NCBI GenBank assembly: GCA_001557505.1
Contig: LSAX01000005.1
Span: 3,100,001 to 3,164,000, forward strand
Reading direction: 5' to 3'
Source: Reticulascus tulasneorum
Taxonomy: Eukaryota; Ascomycota; Sordariomycetes; Glomerellales; Reticulascaceae
Length of the DNA stretch: 64,000 bases
A program made the translations under genes and the position numbers. This document shows positions 1 to 11,068 of this stretch, piece by piece. Every line of letters starts with the position of its first letter. Positions within the stretch are counted from its first letter, which is position 1. The notes beneath the pieces are model-generated. The model saw nothing but the letters and a program-made list of their open reading frames with translations, ran no database searches and was not told the origin of the DNA.

Positions 1-820
1 TAGCGCACATTGAGCCACACGTCACATTGTTCTAGATGGCATACTTGCTAGAGAACCCCCTTCACCTTGTTGCATGATTAGATTTCATATTGATTATCAT
101 AATGTCAAACAAGGATCAATGCGGATATCGCCAATCTCCCCCCTCAATTGGTTTATTCGACCAACAGAATCTGCCATCCACCAGCGGAATGAGATCAAGA
201 CCATTCATAGACCCAGGCTCTTCTATGTCCACCTACGCCTAAAGCATGCCCAGCACAGCTTCACAAAAGTCGAAGCTCGCCTTAGATGAAGCACATGTGT
301 GCAGAATGGAGCAATTGGAGGGCCGTGCGAAGGCCCGACACACTTTGAAAGGTGATCGGAACTGTACTCAAAGGTTGACCGTGCATCTACCTGTTTAGGC
401 CACTTGTCCATCAATCGGCCCTTGCATCATGGTCAGCCCCCGACCATATCGGGCAGGTGTCTGTCCTCGGACCGACCACCATCGTAAAATTACCCACTTC
501 AGTCCTCGCCCATCCCTGGCAGAGGTGGCGATCTGCCGAGATACAGCGGGGAAGCACCCCTGAGAGGGGAACTTGAACGGCAACCTTGCAGCAGAATGGC
601 GAACCATCGTGGCCTTTAGCGCAACCACGTTGATGCTAAGCCACGCCTATCACGATATCAGCTCTGACCATGTACCTCGGTCCCATGCTCTTATGGGCTC
701 TGAACTGGTTTAATTTCCCAAGTCAATTCCAATGCGCAATGCTTGTAGGCTTTGCTAGGCTATCATGCTGACCACATGGGTTCTGTACCATGGAGACCGG
801 TGTCGCCCCCAAACTCGCAC

Positions 821-917
821 GATTGACCGAACGTACAAGTAAGCACTGCGGATTGACCGAACGTAGGGAATGGTATCCAGCTTTTTCAACTTCCCCATCC
901 AGCCAGTAAGCACTGCG
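821..917. repeat. Interleaved short direct repeats in NLP promoter
   Basis: GATTGACCGAACGTA occurs at 821-835 and again at 851-865. AGTAAGCACTGCG occurs at 838-850 and again at 905-917. The copies are exact. They lie 125-220 bases before the NLP start codon, so they could be duplicated regulator sites or a small slippage duplication; the sequence alone does not decide. Confidence 0.75.
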
Positions 918-966
918 CCTTCACGATCTGCTCTTTGCAAGCATTGCGGCACCAGGGAGTCGATAC

Positions 967-974
967 CATAAATA
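967..974 (+). promoter_or_regulatory. TATA-like box of the NLP gene
   Basis: CATAAATA lies 69 bases upstream of the ATG at 1043, a usual distance for a fungal core promoter. Confidence 0.4.
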
Positions 975-1042
975 GATGAGGTCTCCCATCCAACTTTTTG
1001 CCAATTTATACTGTTCTGCTCCGAGTTTCGAAAGGCATCAAG

Positions 1043-1988
1043 ATGGCATCGTCTCTTTTCAGCTCTCTGCTCGCCGGCGCTTCCCTCCTCGGAGCGGCGC
1101 TGGCCGTCACCCCAATCTCCGATAGCCAGATGAACAGCCTTCTCAACGCTGGCGGCGTTGGCCTCGCCATGGCTGCGCAGCCCATGTGGTTCTTCGGGCA
1201 GGCCATGAACCAGCCGCCGTGCTACCCAACCTGGGCGGTCCAGAATGGCCAGCAGACACCGGGGGCGGACCTCTGCGGCTGGCCCAACGCGGGCTGCGAT
1301 TGCCGCACGCCGGGCGTCGGTATTGGAAACGCGGGACCAGACTTTCCAGTCTACTACACTTACAATAAATGCAACGATAACGAGGTCCGGGTCGCCTACA
1401 ACCTGTTTTATGAGAAGGATGGCTTCACGCCTTCTGGCGTCTTCGGGCACCAGTAGTGAGTCTAGAGCTTCCCCTAGGAGGGTAGAAGGCTAACATGGCT
1501 AGTGACTGGGAGCGCGTGATCGTCGTCTGGGCAAAGCAGAGCAACGGGAACTGGCAGCAGTCCCAGCTATTCCTCTCCCAACACTCGGGATATGATAAGC
1601 GTGCATGGGGCAGCATTCAAAACACCTTTGACGCTGCCGATGCGAGCCAGCCCAGAGGTGGGAGCAACGGCCGCCAGAATCTTGATCACCCTAAGGTGTA
1701 CATCGCGTGGGGAAAGCACGCCAACTACCACGATCGCAACACTGGGTTTAACGATGTTCTCTCTCAGCTCACTAACAATGCCTTCCGTTCCCAGGACTGG
1801 TGGTACTACTCACCAAGCAGTAAGTTAAACAAATTAATGCGGTTTTGGGTCCAATATTGACTTTTCTTCCAGGCTCATACATCCGCGCTGATACTTCGAC
1901 AGAGATTGGGAGGCAGATCGCAGGACTGAACTGGGGCGACGCCACCAGCAATCCGGCCAATGTGCATTCTGGACTCTGTTCGGCGTAG
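1043..1988 (+). CDS. Secreted NLP (NPP1-family) protein
   Basis: NLPs (necrosis- and ethylene-inducing peptide 1-like proteins) are secreted by plant-associated microbes; many, not all, disrupt plant plasma membranes. Three exons fit: 1043-1455, 1503-1819 and 1873-1988, with 47- and 53-bp introns, giving about 281 residues. The ATG at 1043 opens a clear signal peptide ending near an alanine-rich site (LLGAALA). The first intron falls inside the family heptapeptide: exon 1 ends in GHQ and exon 2 opens in DWE, with a tyrosine codon across the junction. The site therefore reads GHQYDWE where the family consensus is GHRHDWE. The downstream half keeps a tryptophan/tyrosine-rich block (DWWYY). There are several Cys residues in the N-terminal third, as in divergent fungal NLPs. 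Two heptapeptide changes leave cytolytic activity uncertain. It is a lone gene, with the GH43 gene convergent on it. Confidence 0.85.
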
Positions 1989-2728
1989 TCTCCGATAAAC
2001 CTCGTGGTGCCCCGGAACTCACTTTAAGTCTTGGACACGAAAAATGTTACACTGCGAATATAGCTTGCTTGTCGGTGTGCTTGTCATCAAGTTGGCAGTT
2101 TCATATTGACACTATATGAAACAGTGGGCCAAGACAGGTGCTTAGGTACTTACTGAACGTTGGATTCGTCCTGTAACTGAGCCAGTCGTGACTTGGCAAC
2201 TCGCTTCATACATTAGCCAGTAACTAGCCAGATGAGAGCTTGAACCTGGAGCCCTTCGAGATCTTTCTATGCCCAAGGATGAAGCGACTATTGCGCCCAA
2301 GTTGGTAACCCCAGTGTCTGCTACAGAAGAATATCGTAGAGGAATGTCATTTTACTGTGCCGCTTCGTACAGGCTCGTAGTGGCAATCAGCCTCTGAAAT
2401 GCCTTAAGCCGCGTAGGAAACCACCAAGGCCCCGAGGTAAGCCAGCCTGATTAATTCGTTTTCCAGGCTGGAACGTCTAAGAATGTTTGCTTACCCGAAT
2501 TTTATATTTTCGGAACTCGTCATCCCCGCCAACTCTCGCAGCTACTACTATTACGGGAACTGCGCAGAAGCTCATGGCCTGTCCCAGAGAGGTACCCAAG
2601 AGTCAATGCCGTTGGGCAGTCCCAAGAAACAAAGTCAGACGTCTACAATAATCAAATGATCACTCATTGATGTCCAACTACGGGCTGCTCCAATGGAACC
2701 AAACTGAAAGAGTTCTAGACCAACCCGG
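1989..2728. other. Intergenic between convergent genes
   Basis: Holds the 3' flanks of the NLP gene (+) and the GH43 gene (-). I see no coding or repeat feature. Confidence 0.6.
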
Positions 2729-4381
2729 CTACTGAACCGGCACCATCAAACGATCTACGTCGGGGCCCCAAGTAGTCCCAAGCCCCTCAATAACGATCGT
2801 GTTCTCTGATCCCTTCTTCAAGTTCGCATGCAGCGTGCTGCTTGCTGGATCCCCCTTAGCGGGCAAGAACGCTACTTTCCTTCCCGCATCTCCGTTGACC
2901 CTCACATTTGCGTAGCGCGGGCCGCTGTCTGCGTTGATATACTTGATCCGGATGGTCGATATGCCGTCAATATCACTCTTAATGCCCGTAAAGCTGACAG
3001 TACCCTTGTCAGGGCCTCCTATGTACCCAGCAGAAAGCTTGTTTGAGCACCCAGAGCAGTCGACGTTCCGTGCTTTGCCACCGTAGGTCGCCTTCTCGGC
3101 CTCGTAGCTGGTTTCCGCAGGTGGACTCTGCCAAGACGCAAAATTGATCGTTGGAACCCAGCTCACAAAATTCTTCATGCTGACGCTGGTTCCGCTGATG
3201 CTCAGGGGGAGCCACACGTATGAACTCGCCATGAGGTTGTCTTTAAGCCATCGGTCTCCCATGTAGATCGCGCTGGTCTCGCTGGTCTTGAGAATATATG
3301 TTGTTTGTGAGTTATAGGTCTGTATCATAGGTCAGTTCAAAGGTCTTGCACGTTTTTTTGAGAGTGACCATGTCAGAAAGGATATGTCATGACCTGACAC
3401 ATTCCGTGATATCGTAGCCGGCGGCTCACCTTTGATCCACCATCTGCGAATTTCTTCCACCCGGACCAGCCGGAACTAAGAGAGGTTGACGTTGTGTACT
3501 GGTTCTCATTGGCGTCCCATCCGGTCATCATTGACGCGAACATGAAGTAAGTTTTGCCTAGCTTGAGCATAGCTGGTGCCTCGACACGGTTGCCACCTTC
3601 TAACTTCCACCCATAGACGTTGGTTGTGGGGTTTAGGAAGTCATCCGACAGGGCCACGATGCGAAGCCCGTATTGGCGCTTCTGAGCATTAGCTGTCGTA
3701 CACTAACCATGTGAAGCAAAAGGGTACAAACATCTTCTGTCAATAGGTAGCCCTTGCCATCATCGTCCTTGAACAGCCCCATATCACGACTCTCCCTTCC
3801 TAATCTGTAATGATCAGGGTTAGTCCCCGATATTTTAAGCATCGCTATGAATTGCTTACGGTTGGAAGCTTCGTATATACTGGTACTTCCCGCATACGGA
3901 GTCTCCAGTGGCTACAGCGACTCTAGCCTCGCCGTAATTACTGCTGTCCATGTGCATCCAGAGCACATATTTTCGGGTCTTGTCATTGTAAATCACCTTG
4001 GGTCTTTCTACCACTCGGTTGGGTCCAAGGTCTCCAGAACTGGTTCGGGATAGCAGGGCTCCAACAAGCGTCCATTGGACGAGGTCTTTGGAGGAGTAGC
4101 AGTTGACGTTCGAAAACGAATGGCCGCCGCTCTTGTCCTCGCCTACCATATAGTATGTGTCGTTTACTTGGATCAGGCCCGCGCCGTGCGCTTGTAGGTG
4201 CTCACCATCTGGCTAGATATTTGTTAGATAACTTGGCTCCGGTGAGATCTTAATTAGGCATTGCAGCCAAATGAGAACAAGGCAGGCTCACAGTTGTCCA
4301 TGTGCCTCCTGGCACGACTTGCAAGGATGCAGTAACGACGCGAGAGAGCGCCGCCGCAATTGCAAGTGAGAGGAACCGCAT
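2729..4381 (-). CDS. GH43 glycosidase with C-terminal CBM35 (exo-beta-1,3-galactanase-like)
   Basis: Predicted secreted enzyme attacking beta-1,3-galactan backbones such as those of plant arabinogalactan proteins. Five exons on the minus strand fit in phase: 4381-4292, 4212-3860, 3804-3732, 3681-3430 and 3319-2729, giving 452 residues. The ATG at 4381 opens a signal peptide (MRFLSLAIAAAL). The catalytic part shows family blocks DGEHLQAHGAG, YYMVGEDK, SRDMGLF.DDDGKGYLLTED, the LSDDFL segment, and VEAPAMLK before TGWDAN. The last ~130 residues form a CBM35-type beta-sandwich (YEAEKATYGGKA..., ending W-G-P-D-V-D-R-L). This subgroup of GH43 is known to lack the usual Asp base, so the absence of an obvious one is not damage. 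The third intron uses a weak donor (GTTTGT), but the protein continues well across it. The substrate is inferred from domain order. Confidence 0.87.
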
Positions 4382-6096
4382 CTTGTATGGTGGCTATGGA
4401 CGAGTTGCGAAAACAATCGCATTAAACCAGGCCAAAGCATAACCCGCCTATGGGCATCTTTATAGGCACGGGACATAGCCATCGGCATTGTAGTTGTGCG
4501 GGGAAGCAATTTGAACCCGTCTTGGTGGGACAAATTGATCACCTCGGAGCATCTATCGATTGATTGGATTGCTGTATTGGGACAACCCAAAACTTTCCAG
4601 AAGGTCATCAACGCTCCGGATGAAGTGTTCTCGATGTCTTTGCTCAATTAGCGGCAAAGACTGGTCATGGTTCAACCAATACTGGGTTGCACCACTGCCC
4701 TCTCCTACAGCTGCTTCCCATACTAATGCTTACTTGTCATTTGTACCTGAACCAGGTTCACGATTTGAAGTAGATGTCCACGCATGGGGTGGATTGTGAT
4801 GACGGGTAAAGTCGTCTAAGCGATATATGTCCTCACATTATTGCTCCCGCGAGTAGACCATTAGGCTGTTCTGTAGCCGCTCGAAGGAATGAGTTTCGAA
4901 ATCTAGCAAATCCCTGCTACTGAGGAGTGTTTGATGAGATCAAAAGCTCCTAGTCCCAATACGGTTCACTCTCTACATTCTTTAGAGTATGCTTTCCTAT
5001 GCATATCTACTCCTCCTCGTAGCAGCGTTCTCCACAATCCTTAAATTCTCTACGGCCTGCCCTGAAAGGCAATCTCGGCACGAAGCCTTCCATATGTTCA
5101 GGTTAGCGCGGCTCGGTCTTCTGACCCTTCTTGAAGGTTCGTTCAATTCAACGTAGTGATGCCGACTTTGGCGCCGAAACACTGCTGCTCATGCGAGTGA
5201 GGCGGCTGCCTGTCATCACCTTATTCACTTTAGACATGGACTTGAGCACCCTACAATGGCGAGGCTTACTCAGCTCACCATATTTGTCTCGTTTTAGTGA
5301 GCTGGGGATGCCTCGACTATTCATGTGTCGTACTTGCACATATGTTACCATCAACTGGCGCTTAGGCTGACAAGGACCAGAAGAGTTAGATTTCAAGAAT
5401 GTTGAGCCTCGGTTCTAGTGGGGCTTTAATCTACAAGTAAACACAGGAGCGGATTCTAATTCGAATCTTCGATGGAAACCTGATCTACTACAGAGAGGTA
5501 GGGTGCGCTTCAAGTTGGAGGATGTCACGCAATGTCCGGATCGGGGACTAGGCACCAATTCTATCTTACAGTGCCCTTCAGCAATAACTTCTCAAAGACA
5601 ATTGCAATGGCTTTATATGGCGAATAAATTTCTACTAGAACAATGGGTAAGAATCGATTAACTTTTCTACAAATCCCCAAAGGTCTCTGTATTTGATTGA
5701 AGTCGCTTGAAAGGTTTTTTGGGGGAGAACTAGAGATCTAAAGAGGTGGGGGCGAAACCGAACTTAACCTAAGATTTTAGCGCGCGGGATCAACACGGCT
5801 TGACGGATGCGGCAGCGCAAAAAATCGGGGATGATAGTGAATGTTAAACTGCCAATGACTTTGAAGCCGAAACCATGCGGCCAATTTGTTATACGAAGAA
5901 GTTCTGAATCGTAAGTTCTTTATGGGATCGTGGGGAATAAGAGAGGAACTTGGCAGAGACAACAGCAGCGAAAGGCAAGGCAGGAGGCAAATGGAAGTAT
6001 GCGAAATTCTTTTCAATGTAATACTATCATTTAATGCTGCTTAGAATCTCGTTTCTATCTGAAGAGACTCCAACACTCAGAGAATGTTTCCAGACC
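4382..6096. other. Intergenic region
   Basis: About 1.7 kb holding the GH43 promoter and the 3' flank of the HsbA-like gene. Open frames are short, with no recognisable domain. A 79-codon minus-strand frame at 5777-6016 begins with a hydrophobic stretch but has no other support. Confidence 0.5.
4458..4464 (-). promoter_or_regulatory. TATA box of the GH43 gene
   Basis: Reads TATAAAG on the minus strand, 77 bases upstream of the ATG at 4381. Confidence 0.45.
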
Positions 6097-6845
6097 CTAA
6101 ACTGGAAGACGGAGAGCAGCCTTGATCAGGTTCAACCAAGCGGTAGAACCTGAAATGTTAATACCAGGAAGTCCAACAGAGGCGAGCAGATCTTGTGTGG
6201 TCTGTAGTGCCGAGTTTAAAACATTGCCGAGGCCAAGGACCGAGACGGACAATGCGGGTGGGGAAGCTTTCCCAACTTCTGCTGCGAAGTTCGTGAGAGG
6301 CGTAACCAACGGTGAGATTGCGTTTTTGACTACGTCCATTTCGGCTTGAACGGTTTTCAATAAAGCCGGTGTGAGATCCGTGCCCGTGAGGTCGACTGTG
6401 GCATGGACCGCATTGACGACGTTGATGGTTCTCGCAAGACTGTCGGAGAGCAACTTGATTTGGGACTCCGAGAAGCCCTTGGCATTGGCTACAATGCCGC
6501 CTGTCGCGCCGGTTGTGACAGAGAGGATCTTTGTGGTTGCTGCCGAAAGTGCCTGCCCGATTGCTTTGTAGTTGGCGTTGACTTGAACCACGATCTGAGC
6601 AGCTGCATTGACGTTGTCCTTAATAGCATTTACAGCATAGTCTATCAGATTGTTAGAAGTGTAAAGCCATGAAAAGCACGCATCGCCTTACTGATAGAAT
6701 CGGTGTTAGATAGGGTGGCATTTTCAAGGGTCGTGAGCGTGCTGAGGATCAGGTCTACTGCAGTCTGCTGACTGGTGCCACTCGCTGAAGATGCTGGGGC
6801 GGCGAGGGCGAATGACGCAAACCCGAGAACGGCGGAAATCCTCAT
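6097..6845 (-). CDS. HsbA-like secreted cell-wall / hydrophobic-surface-binding protein
   Basis: Resembles hydrophobic surface binding protein A and the related Mp1-type galactomannoproteins: small secreted alpha-helical proteins that sit in the wall or adsorb to hydrophobic surfaces. Two exons, 6845-6692 and 6641-6097, are joined by a 50-bp intron (donor GTAAGG) and give 232 residues. The ATG at 6845 starts a signal peptide, MRISAVLGFASFALA, with cleavage likely after APA. The mature chain is rich in Ala, Thr, Val, Leu and Ser, with no Cys, and is made of amphipathic repeats around SLARTINVVNAV and LLKTVQAEMDVVKNAI. A TATA box lies 131 bases upstream. Family assignment is by composition, length and helical pattern, so moderately sure. 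Confidence 0.7.
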
Positions 6846-6975
6846 TTTGAATTTGGTGCTTGAGCGTGAGAGGCTGCGATGTTGTCGATGGAAGATGCTT
6901 TTGAGGAGCTGTGAGGCTTGTTTGAGTGCGATGGCTTGTTGTTCTTCAAATGTCTGGTGAGGAGCAAACACGCAG

Positions 6976-6983
6976 TTTATATA
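6976..6983 (-). promoter_or_regulatory. TATA box of the HsbA-like gene
   Basis: TATATAAA on the minus strand, 131 bases upstream of the ATG at 6845. Confidence 0.45.
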
Positions 6984-8576
6984 CAAGATTCGGTTACTAT
7001 CATTACCAAGTAATCATCGAATTGAAGATCATTCTCGAGACAATAAGCCTGTTGAACTCAATGCGAATCTAGCTTTTACCAAGACGGCTGCTAAGGCCGA
7101 TTTTTCATGGCAGCTGTTGGCCGCAAACAGATGCAAGTCTACGATAACGCGGCAAGCACCGATTCCAGGCCCAGTTTCAACTCCGGCTTCATAGAACTAT
7201 ATCCGCAAACGGAAATTTTCACATCATACAGTGTATAACCCTTTTGGGGGACCGCAAAAAGAGTATCGGAGAGTCCGAATAGTGGATAGCAAAACTCCTT
7301 GTGCCATATATTTAGAGTTTATGAAACTCACCGTTATTCTACATCAGCCAAAAATGGCTTTGGATAGTCTGGGTTCTCGCAGAAACCAGTTAAATACAGC
7401 TTGGGCTTACAAGTCTTGGGAGATTGTGTCTGCTAGGTCGACGAGTTAGTGGATTGGAAGACAAGTAAAGTAGAGAGGGAGAGAGCCCAACAGCCGGCAA
7501 ATTATGACATTGAAGCTCTTTCTCCACACATATTTGCAATGATTTTCAATCCATCTATGAGCCAACACATGCTTACCAAAACCCGGATAACCCCCCACAT
7601 CATAGCGAGATGCGGCGTGTTACCCACCTCCGGAATGTTGCCATCTGGATTTACTCCACATTTGAGTCAGTTGAATCGCATCGTCGTTAATGCAGACTGG
7701 TGGTACGGACCAGTAAACAGACCAGGATCTAGACCCTGGATAATAAGCGAGACCTGGGCGTTATTACAAGTCCAGCCCGAGGTATGCACAGTGGCTAGTG
7801 TCTCGTTCCAGCCCGCAAGGCAAGCGGATGGAGTACATCGGTAAATCTGAAGCTAGATAGAGGACGGAAAGGACGGGGCAATGTTGCATCTGCAACGGGA
7901 CTAGATCCAGCAGATTTCAGAATCTCTGCGGCCTCGCAAAAGCTTATCAGGCACCTAATACTAACAGTGGAGTTGAGTTAACTATTTCCAGCATGTGCAA
8001 TTGCTTGAGCCTGGATTGTCTCCACTTTTGATGATCTCAGTGTTGTGGTGGCAAATGTGCTTTCAGACGTAAGTCAGCTCTAAGTGCATCACAAGCGACA
8101 CGTCGACCGAAATCAGCATCCAGGGGCGAATTTGCACTCCAGCTCAAACCGAACATGCTACTTGGGCCGCAAAGGGATAGGTGAGAAGTATCTTAGGATG
8201 AGACTGGGACGCGTAAAGACAACCCCGAGCCTTGGTACCTTGCGCGTCAACAAATTCTCTCCTTTCCGTTCAAAGCAAAGTATTATTGCATCATATGGGC
8301 GATATACCTGGTACCATTTCTTATGCCTACGACCGCGATATTGCTACATCTCAAGTGCTCAACTTGGCAGACTTTAACTCGAGGTGAGCCTAAGCTCACG
8401 AGATCACCAAGCCCAACAAATCGCTTGCAGCTAGGTAACTCTATTTTATTTACTGACTAGGGAAAGCGCTGCTACGTCTATCATGCTGACAGGGGCCATA
8501 TGTGGACAGCATCTCCCGATCGCCTTTGAAGGTTATGTTCTGGTCTGGAACCCGCCTATCTCCATCATCGTTGCCT
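6984..8576. other. Intergenic region
   Basis: About 1.6 kb with only short, unrelated open frames (the longest is 131 codons at 7449-7844, low-complexity and without a recognisable motif). No repeat or RNA gene seen. Confidence 0.5.
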
Positions 8577-9296
8577 TCAATCGCTACCCATATCATTCTC
8601 GTCATTTGGCAAAAAGTACTCATCGTCGAACGGATTGATCAACGGACTCCCGAACGGATCTGTGGCGTCGAGGAAATCCAGGTACTCTAACTGTTGCAAG
8701 ATCGCGAACCCTACAGGTCCACCGTAGGGCAGCAAGGTTTCCCTGCTTCAAGTTAACCCAAAGTTCAGAAATAGACTCCGGAAAACTTACTGCTTCTTTT
8801 CTTCAATCTTCTTTGATACCAGAATTCTTAGTTTGCGAGTCTCGTTGATGATCACTTCGAGCTTCGTCGCGTCAGGTAATGACAAAGCGCACATGTCGGC
8901 GAGGAAGGCATCTTCGTCGAGTAGAGAACGGTATCTCATTCCTTCCTGAAACACCATACTGCGAGCCTGAGTCCAGTGAGCCTCGAAGGTGATGAGGTGG
9001 ATCTCGAGCTGCATCATGTTTTTCTGCAGCACAGCGACAACCTTCAAGGTCTGGGTCTCTCCTTCCTGTGGTGGGACCAGCATGTCTTCAAATTCCTTTC
9101 GTATCTCCAAGAAATCGGGGAGGAGAAGATGGTCTACGACAGCTTCGAGACGGGTGCACTCCTCCATGGCTCCGCTGAAGACCGTATCCAACTTCTCTTT
9201 GGCGAAGATGCGAGTCATACTGATATAGGTCATGCGGACGCGGTCAACTGCGATCATCATGGTTTCGAAGTTGGAAGCGGCGAGAGCGGTATCCAT
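8577..9296 (-). CDS. Unrecognised intracellular helical protein, 223 aa
   Basis: I do not recognise the family. Two exons, 9296-8791 and 8742-8577, are linked by a 48-bp intron with donor GTAAGT. The join stays in frame (the glutamine codon is split) and adds 54 residues that end at TGA 8577-8579. There is no signal peptide or membrane span. Residues 1-168 are rich in Leu, Glu, Lys and Met with heptad-like spacing (for example SLPDATKLEVIINETRKL), so mostly helical and perhaps coiled coil. The second exon gives a Pro/Phe/Asp-rich acidic tail ending NDMGSD. Continuity across a good intron makes a real gene likely; its function is open. Confidence 0.65.
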
Positions 9297-11068
9297 CGTG
9301 TATTTGTAAGAGGGGGGTCGAATGAGTAACTATGACGAAGAGACTTGAGAGATGGAGATCCTAAACTTGGATTGCGAGAGCTTGTTTCAGTCAAAATTTA
9401 GGCTTCATTGGCAGGATATTGCGAGGTGATGAGAGGTGAAATTTGCAAGGCGAGAGAGACGCAAGTAGTTGCCCGTCTGGTTGAAAATGACGGATCTTGA
9501 TTGTTCAGCGATATATGGCGCATTCGCATAAGATGCGTCTAAAGTGAATGATCAAATCAACCCGCTCCTTGAGCCTTTTGAGCTTCTCTATCTTGAACTC
9601 GTCGCATTGGGAGCCCAATGTTTAAAAGCCACTACGATTTCTGGTGAATATGCAACACGCTATTCATTTTTGGACACTAAGAAAAACTACATATCGTTTG
9701 ACAAATTAACCATCTCAACCGACAGAGCCCGTTTTGAAAAGATACAACACATTGGAATGGCCAATATCCAAACTTGCACGTCTAGTCGTCTATTGATAGT
9801 TAGCCTTTCACCTAGTGTTAGCAATATAACAAAGGAACTGGCTGCAAGCCAGGGCTTCATCATGATCATAAGACATACAGTACGAGGACAATAGAGATGA
9901 TATTCCGTCTTCTTGAAAGGGAGGCAGCAAGACAGGATAAAAAGTACGATTATGAGTCTTGGTTCTTTCTGCAAGCTATCGCGAAAATGCAAGAAATTAC
10001 TACTGAGAGCGTAGTCGAGAGCTCGACTGTGAACTTTGTTGTCGTGATCCTCCACAGCCAATCAGCCCATCTAGACTCGAGCCGAAAAAGACTTCATTTG
10101 CTATCGGGAGTGCCATCGTCAGAAAACATTGAAGGTCAAGAGCACCACACATGTCCGTGTTGAAAGGAAGGGAGTTTATTTAGGGACGCGAGTTTAAGAA
10201 GTCGCCAGAACGAAGAAAAGACAGGCACAATAACATCTTAGAAACTGGCTTTGTGTACTTGCATCTCCGCTAACACATTAAGCTCTTTTTGATGTAAAGA
10301 ACGTTCACGTAAGTGATCCCGAGTTTTGGACAAGCACGCAGCAGAAGAATCTGGATCCCCAGTTACGTGCCAACTGGGGAGGGTTTGTGCTTATGCCCGG
10401 CACGAGCCACACGGGGGGGGAATGATGGACTCCACGCATAAATCTTCGCTCCCACACCCTCGTGATGCGAGTCAAATGCGGCCACTTATCTCACCGTCGT
10501 TCACCGACGTTGCGACATTAGAACAGCCCAAAATGGTAGCTGTTGCGAGTGGGCTAAGTTGGGAATGCCCGTGTGGTCGGGAGTGGTAGACGGCACTTAG
10601 AGGCGGGGTCTAATCTAGATCTAAGGCCTTAGCCTCCCTCTAGGACTGCTACTGCGATCGCGCTAATTTGTTTCATGTGTGTGTTAATAGATTTGAACCG
10701 CAACTCACCCAGATGCCATTACGACGCATTCCCGGGAATTTCGAAACGTCATTTATCTCTCTTTTCAGCATTGGAAAGGCAACGTCACCTGCTGCGCTGG
10801 TAAATTAGACTCAAATTAACCCAACTCCCGCAGCCAGATACCGGTCAGTAGAACTCGCAAATGCAACTCACTTTGAACCTTGTAGGGCATTCCCTTCGCC
10901 CATAGAAACCACGTGAGGCTACTGCTGTATGTTAAGCAAGTCCATAGATATAAGAATCAATGGCTCTCCAGCTTGAACCACCGCCATAACAAAGGCTTAG
11001 GATTCACAGCCTTGGAAGCAAATACTCACTCAGTTTGAAGCTTCGCCACTCAGATACTCTGTCCAACT
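9297..11068. other. Intergenic region
   Basis: About 1.8 kb. Open frames at 9544-9894 (+), 9687-10061 (-), 9897-10163 (+) and 10326-10589 (+) overlap or abut and show no domain or supporting splice structure, so none is called. Around 10605-10645 there is a small AT/CT-rich palindromic patch (CTAATCTAGATCTAAGGCCTTAG). Confidence 0.45.

Larger units (their letters stand above)
1..1042. other. Intergenic / promoter region of the NLP gene
   Basis: No protein-coding signal could be supported here. The last 230 bases carry short repeated blocks (821-865 and 838-917, listed separately) and a TATA-like CATAAATA at 967-974, which suits the gene starting at 1043. Confidence 0.6.

Noticed and set aside
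5777..6016. 79-codon minus-strand frame with a hydrophobic start
   Set aside because: No splice support, no Cys pattern and an unlikely C-terminus; it lies in the 3' flank of the HsbA-like gene.
9544..10163. Overlapping frames on both strands between 9.5 and 10.2 kb
   Set aside because: They shadow one another, show no domain and have no clear introns.
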